Source: a virus. From it: 24,791 nucleotides of DNA. Both the position numbers and the translations under genes were made by a program. Shown piece after piece: positions 7,740 to 14,772 of the stretch. The notes below the pieces were generated by a model that was given only the letters and a program-made list of their open reading frames with translations, ran no database searches and was not told the origin of the DNA. The DNA lies in the IMG/VR virus record IMGVR_UViG_3300028767_000090, positions 1-24,791 of that record. One strand, given 5' to 3'. The stretch's first letter is position 1, and every line of letters starts with the position of its first letter.

Positions 7740-8720
7740 CTATTTCTTACCTTTTGTATTTGCCGCAATTTCTTTTTGTCGTTTATCCCAAGCCGTTTCA
7801 CCATCAGGTGATGGCACGTCAGACAAATTGATACCTTGTTTGTGCTTTGGCAAATCCTTTACAAGTGCCATAGTTCCTTCAGGGTCTTTATCGAATAAAC
7901 TCAACATTCGATCTTTTACCGGAGTGGCTTTATCACCTTCAGGTTTTTCACTCAACCGGCCATCCAAGAAAGAATCTGCCAACTCTTTATCAAATGCTGT
8001 TTTCTGAGCTGTTTTATCAGCCAATTCAATAGCATCGATTTTTGTCTGCAATTCCGTTTTAGCTGTTTCCGAAGCAGTAACTTTTAGCTTTTCGGCTGCA
8101 AGTTCACCGTCCACTTTTACTTTGTCTGCAAGCAACAGATCAACCTTTGCGTAAAATTCAGCCTCGGTGGCCGTATCTGCAAGGTTTAATTTTGATAAAT
8201 AATTTTTGTACATACTGTTTTCTATTTTTGGGTTTACAATAAAATCGGATAAGTTGAGTCCTTTTTCATCTGATAGATCAATTTGTTTCCCTTCTCTGTC
8301 AAATAATCTAAAGGCATTGTTATTTCCACCTATTGACACAATTGAAGCCTCACGAAGTCTACATTTAATCACAGTTGGTCCGGTTTGCCCAGGTAGTTTA
8401 TAAATATCATCATCTGATACTTCTAAGTCTACAAGTCCGGCACTTGCCATATTTAAAAACCCGCGCTCAACCTTACCAATCATTCTCTTTACATCTTTGT
8501 CATCATCCTCATAGTCGAATATGGCAGAACCTAATATAAGTCCATTATCAAAGCGACCATTATCCCATTTTCCAACAGGCAAGTCCCAATCATTATGTCT
8601 GTAAAGCATCACCGGGTTTTTTTTGAATTGAGTCATATCAACTCCATCTGGTAGAACTCGAATACCATAGGTTAGCAAGCTTCCATCAAGTATCGTAAAT
8701 GGGATTGGTTCTTTAGGCAT
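7740..8720 (-). CDS. Prohead protease with C-terminal scaffold (Mu gpI/Z-like)
   Basis: 326 residues. Residues 1-150 fit the phage prohead serine protease family: candidate catalytic His42 (MLYRHND) and Ser93 (LNMASAGL), and the late motif REASIVSIGGNNNAF. The protease trims scaffold and capsid N-termini inside the prohead. Residues 170-270 are a charged helix with coiled-coil character, and the tail contains PKHKQGINLSD; this is the scaffold part. In Mu the scaffold gpZ is made from an internal in-frame start within gene I. An internal ATG at 8213 (Met170, MYKNYLSKLNL) falls exactly at the domain boundary and could serve the same purpose. First gene of the leftward late operon; capsid gene follows after 61 nt. 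Confidence 0.88.
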   Translation of the reverse strand: MPKEPIPFTILDGSLLTYGIRVLPDGVDMTQFKKNPVMLYRHNDWDLPVGKWDNGRFDNGLILGSAIFDYEDDDKDVKRMIGKVERGFLNMASAGLVDLEVSDDDIYKLPGQTGPTVIKCRLREASIVSIGGNNNAFRLFDREGKQIDLSDEKGLNLSDFIVNPKIENSMYKNYLSKLNLADTATEAEFYAKVDLLLADKVKVDGELAAEKLKVTASETAKTELQTKIDAIELADKTAQKTAFDKELADSFLDGRLSEKPEGDKATPVKDRMLSLFDKDPEGTMALVKDLPKHKQGINLSDVPSPDGETAWDKRQKEIAANTKGKK

Positions 8721-8896
8721 AATTTAATTATCGTTTAAATGGGTTTTAAAAGACCTTGTCGGTTACTCTCGTTTTCAATTACACTGCAAAAAAACGCTAT
8801 AAAAACTACCTACCAAAAAAGTACTGCCATTTTGTCACGCATTTTTTTATTATCCCCATAAAAGCAGTTATTTTGCTTCAAATTAATAATGACACA
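8721..8896. promoter_or_regulatory. Divergent late-gene control region
   Basis: The 176 nt between the protease start (leftward) and the small terminase start (rightward) must drive both late operons. It is AT-rich with A and T tracts. A near-consensus box TTATTTTG at 8868-8875, about 20 nt before ATG 8897, resembles the Bacteroidetes TAnnTTTG element but is one base short, and no good -33 TTTG lies at the right distance. No convincing box faces left. The lack of strong host-type promoters would fit a phage-encoded late activator. Confidence 0.45.
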
Positions 8897-8903
8897 ATGG
8901 CAG
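8824..8903. repeat. Imperfect 15-bp inverted repeat around small terminase start
   Basis: CTGCCATTTTGTCAC (8824-8838) and ATGACACAATGGCAG (8889-8903) are inverted copies matching at 13 of 15 positions, separated by 50 nt. The second arm covers the ATG of the small terminase. It may be a two-site operator for a late regulator or a recognition site for packaging; the sequence alone does not decide. Confidence 0.5.
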
Positions 8904-9352
8904 AACTTACAAAAGACCAAAAGAAACAATGGGCTAAAGACCTATATCTATCCGATCAGAATCTTACACAAAAAGAAGTTGCTGAACGTGTAGGTACATC
9001 TGCTGTAACTATGAATAGTTGGGTTGATAAAGGAGGTTGGAAACAATTGAAAGAATCGTTATTGGTTACGCGTGAATCTCAATTGCGTAGGCTGTATTTA
9101 CAACTTGATGAATTGAATACCGCTATAATGAGTAAGGGAGTTGGAAAACGTTTCGCTGACCCTAAAGAGGTTGAAACTATTCGTAAACTCACAAATGCCA
9201 TCAAATCATTAGAGAATGAGTCGAGTATTGCGGACATAGTGGAAGTATGTAAAAGACTACTCAACTGGTTGCGTCCTATCAATCCTATTCTTGCAAAATC
9301 AGTTGCCGGTGTTTTCGACGACTTTATTAAATCAGTTTTGAAAAAAGCATAA
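8897..9352 (+). CDS. Terminase small subunit (DUF1804-like, HTH)
   Basis: 151 residues from ATG 8897 (MAELTKDQKKQWAKDLYLS); the frame is open further upstream, but that part is Lys/Phe-rich and runs through the promoter region, so I reject it. Residues about 22-45 (LTQKEVAERVGTSAVTMNSW) form a helix-turn-helix followed by VDKGGWKQLKES, the usual beginning of phage small terminases. The rest is helical (residues 50-150), as in the oligomerising part. Small terminases recognise phage DNA and load the large subunit; Mu-like phages carry a protein of this type just before the gp28-type terminase. The stop is 2 nt before the large subunit ATG, so the two are coupled. Confidence 0.82.
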   Translation: MAELTKDQKKQWAKDLYLSDQNLTQKEVAERVGTSAVTMNSWVDKGGWKQLKESLLVTRESQLRRLYLQLDELNTAIMSKGVGKRFADPKEVETIRKLTNAIKSLENESSIADIVEVCKRLLNWLRPINPILAKSVAGVFDDFIKSVLKKA

Positions 9353-9354
9353 CA

Positions 9355-10905
9355 ATGGCACCTATTAAAGCTACAGATAAACAAGCCGTAAAAGATTGGG
9401 ATGCATACCTACTTAGTTTTGTGGAAGGTGTAGAATCCGAACAAAACGAATCGCCAAAAGCGAAAGAGAAACGCATTGAAAAACTTGAAGGCAATTTTGA
9501 AGACTGGAAAAAATACTATTTCCCAAAATACTGTTTTGCCCCTGCAGCTCCTTTTCATATAAAAGCATCGCGTCGAATACTCAATAATCCTGAGTGGTAC
9601 GAGAGTCGTGTTTGGGCGCGTGAACTTGCCAAGGATGCACTGTGTATGATGGAAACACTTTTTCAAGCGTTGACAAAATACCACCCCGAACTACGCAAGG
9701 ATAATATTATTCTTATATCAAATAGTAATGATAAGGCTTGTAAGCTTTTAAAGCCTTACAAAATAAACCTCGAAAAAAACGAGCGTATCATTGCTGATTA
9801 CGGTATTCAGCAAATGCCGGGAAGTTGGAGCGATGGCGATTTTACAACGACTGGCGGAGTTTCTTTTATTGCCGTTGGTGCCGGACAATCGCCCCGTGGT
9901 AGTCGTAACGAGGAAGTAAGACCAAATAAAGTCATTATTTCGGATATTGATACCGACGAAGATTGTCGTAACAAAGATATTATTGACAAGCGTTGGGAAT
10001 GGTTCGAAGGTGCTGTATTTCCTACTCGTTCCGTATCTAAAGACTTTCAAGTTATTTTCCTTGGGAACTTAATAGCTGAATATTGTTGTGTTGCACTGGC
10101 TATGAAGATGGCCGATAAGGTAGATATTGTAAATCTGGAAGATGAAAATGGCAATAGTACATGGGATGGCAAAAATAAGCCGGAACATATTGCACGTATT
10201 AAAAGTAAAATAAGTACACGGGCTTATCAACAGGAATACATGAATAACCCACTAAGCGAAGGGGATATATTCAAAGAAATAACATGGAGCAAATGTCCTC
10301 CACTCTCATCAATGCCATATGTAGTGAATTATGCCGATCCTTCGCCATCCAACAAAGAAAAACAAAAGAAAGGCGTAAGTTATAAAGCGCAATTTGTGGT
10401 TGGGTACAAGGACGGCAAATTCTACATATACACCGGTTATCTCGATCAGGTTGTACAATCTGTATTTATCGACTGGTTTTATGGCATTAGAGACTATGTA
10501 AAAAATCGTACGCAAGTTTATAATTATATCGAAAATAATAAACTGCAAGATCCATTTTTTGAACAAGTATTCAAACCTCTTTTTCAGGCAATTGGTAAAA
10601 TAAAAGGCTTTATAAACATAAGTCCTGATGAAAGATCAAAACCCGATAAAGCATCTCGTATAGAAGGCAATTTGGAACACTTGAATAGAGATGGTCAACT
10701 CATATTTAATGAGGCCGAAAAGGATAACCCAAACATGAAGCGATTAGCCGAACAGTTCAGACTTTTCAGTATGCAGCTAAAAACCGCTGCCGACGGACCC
10801 GATTGTATCGAGGGCGCAGTATGGATACTCAACGAAAAAATATCAGCCATTGCTCCTGGCAATTGGAAAACATGGAGTAAGGCAACCAATAAAAAACGAT
10901 TGTAG
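9355..10905 (+). CDS. Terminase large subunit (Mu gp28-like)
   Basis: 516 residues. The ATPase part packages DNA into the prohead and the C-terminal nuclease part cuts it. In the position of the Walker A loop is RVWARELAKDALCMM (residues 85-99), resembling the R-x-x-A-K-S form of Bacteroidetes terminases but with Asp94 where Ser or Thr is usual. Walker B is VIISDIDTDED (193-203), preceded by QSPRGSRNEEVRP. The nuclease domain begins near 320 with YADPSPS, where the Asp is the likely first metal ligand, followed by an acidic segment (YIENNKLQDPFFEQ) and a late DGPDCIEGAV near 485 as the other candidates. It uses the same context as Mu, between the small subunit and the portal block. The stop codon TAG is part of a palindromic repeat. 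Confidence 0.92.
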   Translation: MAPIKATDKQAVKDWDAYLLSFVEGVESEQNESPKAKEKRIEKLEGNFEDWKKYYFPKYCFAPAAPFHIKASRRILNNPEWYESRVWARELAKDALCMMETLFQALTKYHPELRKDNIILISNSNDKACKLLKPYKINLEKNERIIADYGIQQMPGSWSDGDFTTTGGVSFIAVGAGQSPRGSRNEEVRPNKVIISDIDTDEDCRNKDIIDKRWEWFEGAVFPTRSVSKDFQVIFLGNLIAEYCCVALAMKMADKVDIVNLEDENGNSTWDGKNKPEHIARIKSKISTRAYQQEYMNNPLSEGDIFKEITWSKCPPLSSMPYVVNYADPSPSNKEKQKKGVSYKAQFVVGYKDGKFYIYTGYLDQVVQSVFIDWFYGIRDYVKNRTQVYNYIENNKLQDPFFEQVFKPLFQAIGKIKGFINISPDERSKPDKASRIEGNLEHLNRDGQLIFNEAEKDNPNMKRLAEQFRLFSMQLKTAADGPDCIEGAVWILNEKISAIAPGNWKTWSKATNKKRL

Positions 10906-10926
10906 AGACGCATAGTTATGCGTCTC
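10903..10926. repeat. Palindromic repeat GTAGAGACGCATA/TATGCGTCTC
   Basis: Perfect 10-bp inverted repeat GAGACGCATA (10905-10914) / TATGCGTCTC (10917-10926), preceded by GTA. The TAG stop of the large terminase is the first part of the repeat. Its GTAGAGA end is shared with 4150-4180. There is no U-run after the stem (CAAATAAC), so it is unlikely to stop transcription fully. It resembles GTAGAGACG palindromes scattered in Bacteroidetes genomes. Confidence 0.75.
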
Positions 10927-10951
10927 AAATAACAAACTCACAACGGATAAA

Positions 10952-11269
10952 ATGAAAAAACTAATTAATCTTTTTCGCGCATTAAATCTAAAGCGCAAAC
11001 TACGTCGAATGAACAGACGTATGGGGTTCAAGTATTTTAAACGTGAGTGTAAACGCGCTCGCCAGTATTCAAATGATAACGACGGCAAACGCTATCGGGT
11101 TTATCTGTTCGACCGATATAGAGCCTTATGCCGCGAAGATATTCAACGCATGAAAAATCAAGGTATCATTTCTAAACATGACGAAACAGGCGTATTATCA
11201 AAAAATGCATTTTACGACACATTGACCAATACCAATACGCACCCACAATTTTCTAATCGTAAAGTATAA
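10952..11269 (+). CDS. Small basic phage protein, unknown function
   Basis: 105 residues, very basic in its first half (KRKLRRMNRRMGFKYFKREC and KRAR) and helical. The middle KRYRVYLFDRYRALCREDIQ is probably a helix pair. The C-terminus is Asn/Thr-rich. It lies 46 nt after the large terminase, with a palindrome between, and 4 nt before the next gene. I recognise no family. Position inside the packaging block and the positive charge suggest a head-associated or DNA-contacting role, but this is weak inference. Start ATG 10952 is preceded by GGATAAA, not a convincing ribosome site. Confidence 0.6.
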   Translation: MKKLINLFRALNLKRKLRRMNRRMGFKYFKRECKRARQYSNDNDGKRYRVYLFDRYRALCREDIQRMKNQGIISKHDETGVLSKNAFYDTLTNTNTHPQFSNRKV

Positions 11270-11273
11270 AATA

Positions 11274-11663
11274 ATGTCTTATAAACCAATACAAGTCAAG
11301 CCTAATTTATACGCTGTTTATTTTCAGCCATTAAAAGAAATTGCATTGAAATACGGCTATAATTTAGTGATTCATGGTTCTATGAATCGCGATATGGATT
11401 TAGTTGCAATACCGTGGAATAATGAATTGAAACCACATTCAGAAATGATAATTGAAATGTCTGAATTTATTGGTGGTGAAATAATGATTAATGATGACAA
11501 GCGATTATTTTCTGATAAACCACATGGTCGTATCGTTTACGTGATTGATATTTACAGAGGTGGTTATTTAAGCGGTGGTGGCTTTCAGGAAATAACGTAT
11601 CATAAAGACCCACAATATTATTTAGATATTTCAGTAACGCCTATTTTAAATCATCAACAATAA
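11274..11663 (+). CDS. Conserved phage protein with nucleotidyltransferase-like HGS motif
   Basis: 129 residues. The segment YGYNLVIHGSMNRDMDLVAI (residues about 28-47) followed by PW resembles small phage proteins with a pattern HGS-x-x-x-D-x-D-L-x-A-x-P-W, reminiscent of the G-S...D-x-D core of nucleotidyltransferases. The C-terminal half is beta-rich with a late PHGRIVYVIDI and a Gly-rich GGYLSGGGFQE. The first Asp pair is present, but I cannot see the third acidic residue needed for a full active site, so catalysis is uncertain. It sits between two head genes and is co-directional, with 4 nt to the gene before and 6 nt to the next. The role is unknown. Confidence 0.6.
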   Translation: MSYKPIQVKPNLYAVYFQPLKEIALKYGYNLVIHGSMNRDMDLVAIPWNNELKPHSEMIIEMSEFIGGEIMINDDKRLFSDKPHGRIVYVIDIYRGGYLSGGGFQEITYHKDPQYYLDISVTPILNHQQ

Positions 11664-11669
11664 AATATT

Positions 11670-12077
11670 ATGTCATACATACAACCCGCAGAACTAACCA
11701 CCCATTTAGGTGTGGAACAAATAGAAGCTATCTCCGATGGCGACGAAACTATGCTAGCAAAAGCAATTAGCGCAGCTATCATTCAGGTAACCGGTTATCT
11801 ATCCGGGTATGATGTTGAAGCCGAATTTGCTAAAGCAAGTGATCAGCGAAATGACCTACTTGTATTATGGGTAAAGGATATTGCTGTATGGCATTTTATC
11901 AATATTTGTAACGTAAATACATCTATAGAGCTTCGTGCCAAACGACGCGATGATGCTATCAGCGACTTACGCAAAATTCAAAAAGGCGAGATGGTGATTA
12001 ACCTTACTGCAAAAACAAGTGAGTCAACCATTCCTTACAAATTTTCAAGTAATACAAAACGTAATAATCATATTTAA
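11670..12077 (+). CDS. Head completion/connector protein (DUF1320, Mu gp36-like)
   Basis: 135 residues. It begins YIQPAELTTHLGVEQIEAIS, followed by an acidic patch and a helical segment AISAAIIQVTGYLSGYDVE, and continues LLVLWVKDIAVWHFINICNV. This is the pattern of Mu gp36/DUF1320 proteins, which lie near the portal and are thought to complete the head-tail interface. The pattern LT..LG at the start and an Asp-rich middle with Trp-His are typical. It lies 2 nt ahead of the portal ATG, so the two are probably co-translated. Size matches the family. Confidence 0.75.
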   Translation: MSYIQPAELTTHLGVEQIEAISDGDETMLAKAISAAIIQVTGYLSGYDVEAEFAKASDQRNDLLVLWVKDIAVWHFINICNVNTSIELRAKRRDDAISDLRKIQKGEMVINLTAKTSESTIPYKFSSNTKRNNHI

Positions 12078-12079
12078 TC

Positions 12080-14332
12080 ATGGCTAAAAATATAAGTTCT
12101 GAAAAACCAATGCAAAGTACCGAAGCGGAACAGGTTATAAAAATGCTGATGGTGCGTCCGGCACGGTTGGAGTCGGCAGATATTGAAACATATAGGACTG
12201 CCGTTAATCAGGCTAAAATGGGTTATTACACTAAATGGTTCGATTTGGTGGATAACCTTATGCAAGATGGTTTTCTAAAAGATCAAATAGGTAAGCTCGT
12301 TGGTAAAGTGACCAATGCCGAACTTCAATTTCAAATTGATGGTAAGTCTGTTGATGTGATTAATGAATTGATTGATACACCCGAATTTGAAGAATTACTA
12401 ACTGAGATTGTTTACTCAAAAGTTTTTGGCAAAACAGTAATAAATACGGCCTTTGTCCCTGAATTTGAAATATTCAGTTTTCCACGGCAGCACATTCATA
12501 TAAAAAATGTAGGTCGCCCACTTGCCGACCGTCAACGTGTCATCACTACCATGCCCGGAGGAGTTACCGGTTATGAATATGCTGACGATGAATTTATTCT
12601 CGAATTTGGCAAGGATGGCGATTTAGGATTAATGTATTGTGTTGCTCAATATGTAATTTATAAGCGTGGTAACTTTGGCGATTGGGCAGAATGGGCAGAG
12701 ATATTCGGGCGTCCTTTTGTATTGGGTAAATACAATAGTACTGATACCAATGCGCGTGATGCCTTATTTGCATCACTATCACAGATGGGAGGTAAACCGG
12801 TACTGGCTGCACCAAAAGAAGCGGATATCGAAGTAATTCAGATGACGGGTGGCAGTAATGGCGATTTGTATCAACTGCTGCGCACTGCCTGTAATGAGGA
12901 AATAATGATTAGTATTTTGGGCGAAACCATGACTACCGTATCGGGCAGTTCACGCAGCCAAAGCGAAACACATGCTGATACACTGAACGACAAAGCCAAA
13001 ACGATGTGTCGCTATGTACAGCGCATGTTGAATAAAAAATTTGTACCATTATTAATTAAACGCGGTTATCCTGCTGCAGGTGGAAAATTTACTTTCCCAC
13101 AAGCTGCACAGGAACTAACAGTTGCCGATTTATCTGCCTTATCAAAATTAATGCGCATTCCGTCAAAATGGGCACACGATAAGTATGCCATTCCAATGGC
13201 TGAAGGTGATGAGGAAGTATTAGGCGAAAGTCAAACTACCAAACCCGATCCTAATACGCCATCCGACAATACTCCACAACTTGATGAAAATGGTAATCCT
13301 ATTCCACCAACACCGGAGCCACCGTCAACCGAAATAAAACCAAAAACGGCAAAGTTATCTGATATAACTCATTTTTCATTGTCAGATATAGCGCGTGAAC
13401 TACCGAATGAACCGAGTTTTATAGAAAAAATTAGCGGTTTTTTCGCGGACGCCCGGACAATGTGGAGCCGGGCAACAAATCAGGTGACACAATCGGTGAC
13501 CGAGCGCAGCCGAGGTCTGAGTTTAGCAGACAAGTCAACGAATTATACGGCGGGCATCAACATTGATAAACTGTTTAATCAGGCTTTAAATGACATTTAT
13601 GCGCAATACGAACTTAACCCGGAAGAGATGCCACTTGTATCTAAACCGCTGTTCGACATATCAAATAAATCTTATCAAAAAGCTATTGACAAAGAGTTCA
13701 AAAGTGCGGGCGTAGAATTTGGCAAAAAGAACGAATCTTTTATAGCAGAGTTCAAACAAAATGCAGCTGTGTTCTCAGCATTTAAGAACCACCGACAAAC
13801 AAGCGATATTGTTGCTCAATTAATCGACGCTGATGGAAATTTACTTTCGTTCGATAAATTCAGAAAGGCGGTACTTGGCACAACCATTAAAGCCGATTAT
13901 AATCAGAATTGGTTGAAAACAGAGTACAATATGGCGGTACGTTCAAGCCGAATGGGTGCAAAATTAAAGCAATTCGAAGCTACCAAACGATTGTACCCAA
14001 ATCTTGAATTTATGCCAAGTACGGCGGCCGAACCGCGCGAAGCACATAAAGAATGGTACGGTACTATTTTACCTATGGATCACCCTTGGTGGAAAGATCA
14101 TACACCACCAGTTGATTGGGGTTGTGAGTGCTCTATTAAAAATACCGACAAACCGGTTACCGATGTTCCTGAAGGCGGCGAAACGATTGATCCTGTATTT
14201 GCATTCAATCCGGCTGATACGGCCGAAATAGTAAACATGAAAGAACATCCGTATGTAAAAAACACAGATGCTCAATCAGCTGAGATGATAATGAAATTAG
14301 TCAATGAACTTCTTAACGAAAACGCAAAATGA
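12080..14332 (+). CDS. Portal (Mu gp29/DUF935) fused to gpF-like head morphogenesis protein
   Basis: 750 residues with two parts. Residues 1-380 match the DUF935 portal of Mu (gp29): a 12-mer ring at one vertex through which DNA enters. Visible signatures are LPDQIGKL-like spacing near residue 70 (FLKDQIGKLVGKV), a basic-aromatic middle (FPRQHIHIKNV), GNFGDWAEWAEIFGRP near 200, and ETMTTVSGSSRSQSETH near 285. A Pro-rich linker lies at about 384-425 (PPTPEPPSTEIKPK). Residues 430-750 match Mu gpF-type head morphogenesis proteins, with WLKTEYNMAVRSSRMG and the typical end PREAHKEWYG...PPVDWGCECSI around 655-685. In Mu these are separate genes (29 and 30). The frame is continuous, so it is a true fusion. 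The stop overlaps the next start by 4 nt (ATGA). Confidence 0.9.
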   Translation: MAKNISSEKPMQSTEAEQVIKMLMVRPARLESADIETYRTAVNQAKMGYYTKWFDLVDNLMQDGFLKDQIGKLVGKVTNAELQFQIDGKSVDVINELIDTPEFEELLTEIVYSKVFGKTVINTAFVPEFEIFSFPRQHIHIKNVGRPLADRQRVITTMPGGVTGYEYADDEFILEFGKDGDLGLMYCVAQYVIYKRGNFGDWAEWAEIFGRPFVLGKYNSTDTNARDALFASLSQMGGKPVLAAPKEADIEVIQMTGGSNGDLYQLLRTACNEEIMISILGETMTTVSGSSRSQSETHADTLNDKAKTMCRYVQRMLNKKFVPLLIKRGYPAAGGKFTFPQAAQELTVADLSALSKLMRIPSKWAHDKYAIPMAEGDEEVLGESQTTKPDPNTPSDNTPQLDENGNPIPPTPEPPSTEIKPKTAKLSDITHFSLSDIARELPNEPSFIEKISGFFADARTMWSRATNQVTQSVTERSRGLSLADKSTNYTAGINIDKLFNQALNDIYAQYELNPEEMPLVSKPLFDISNKSYQKAIDKEFKSAGVEFGKKNESFIAEFKQNAAVFSAFKNHRQTSDIVAQLIDADGNLLSFDKFRKAVLGTTIKADYNQNWLKTEYNMAVRSSRMGAKLKQFEATKRLYPNLEFMPSTAAEPREAHKEWYGTILPMDHPWWKDHTPPVDWGCECSIKNTDKPVTDVPEGGETIDPVFAFNPADTAEIVNMKEHPYVKNTDAQSAEMIMKLVNELLNENAK

Positions 14333-14772
14333 CAACTCTTTGGAAAATAAACGGTATTGATACCTATAGCACTTATGGCGTAGGTATTAAACGAGGTTCA
14401 TATAACGAAATCATGTCACCACCAACACCACGCAAACGCTTGGAGCACGAATATACTGATCAGAATGGTGTAGATGTCGACACTACCAGTCCGCTAACCT
14501 ATGAGCCGCGTAGGTTCAACATCAAAGTAATTATTGCAGCAGTTGACTATACAGCATTTTGGACGCAGTATAACGCATTTATTGCAGCCATTGCCACACC
14601 GGGTAGTTTCTCATTATGGGTAAAAGACATTGGGGTTACTACACACTTACTTTACGAGGGTGCTAAGTGTATCGACAAAACACGTTCGCTCAGATATGGC
14701 AAAGTGATAGTTAGTTACGAAATTTCAGTTCTCGAACAGAATCCAACAAATCGCACGTATGATCCAAATTAA
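14329..14772 (+). CDS. Distal tail protein-like (Dit)
   Basis: 147 residues. It opens with LWKINGIDTYSTYGVGIKRG, a common start for Dit-type proteins that cap the tail tube and hold the tail-tip hub. The beta-rich body, FNIKVIIAAVDYTAFWTQYN and the C-terminal strand VIVSYEISVLEQNP fit the N-terminal Dit fold. It overlaps the portal gene by 4 nt and the tail-tip gene by 14 nt, a tight translational coupling. Dit followed by Tal is the standard siphovirus order, normally directly after the tape measure; here the tape measure is on the other strand 11 kb away. Short Dit without a galectin-like extension. Confidence 0.7.
   Translation: MTTLWKINGIDTYSTYGVGIKRGSYNEIMSPPTPRKRLEHEYTDQNGVDVDTTSPLTYEPRRFNIKVIIAAVDYTAFWTQYNAFIAAIATPGSFSLWVKDIGVTTHLLYEGAKCIDKTRSLRYGKVIVSYEISVLEQNPTNRTYDPN

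Noticed and set aside
8756-8896. Upstream extension of the small terminase gene
   Set aside because: The codons are Lys/Tyr/Phe-rich and the stretch is the divergent promoter region; ATG 8897 yields the standard family start.
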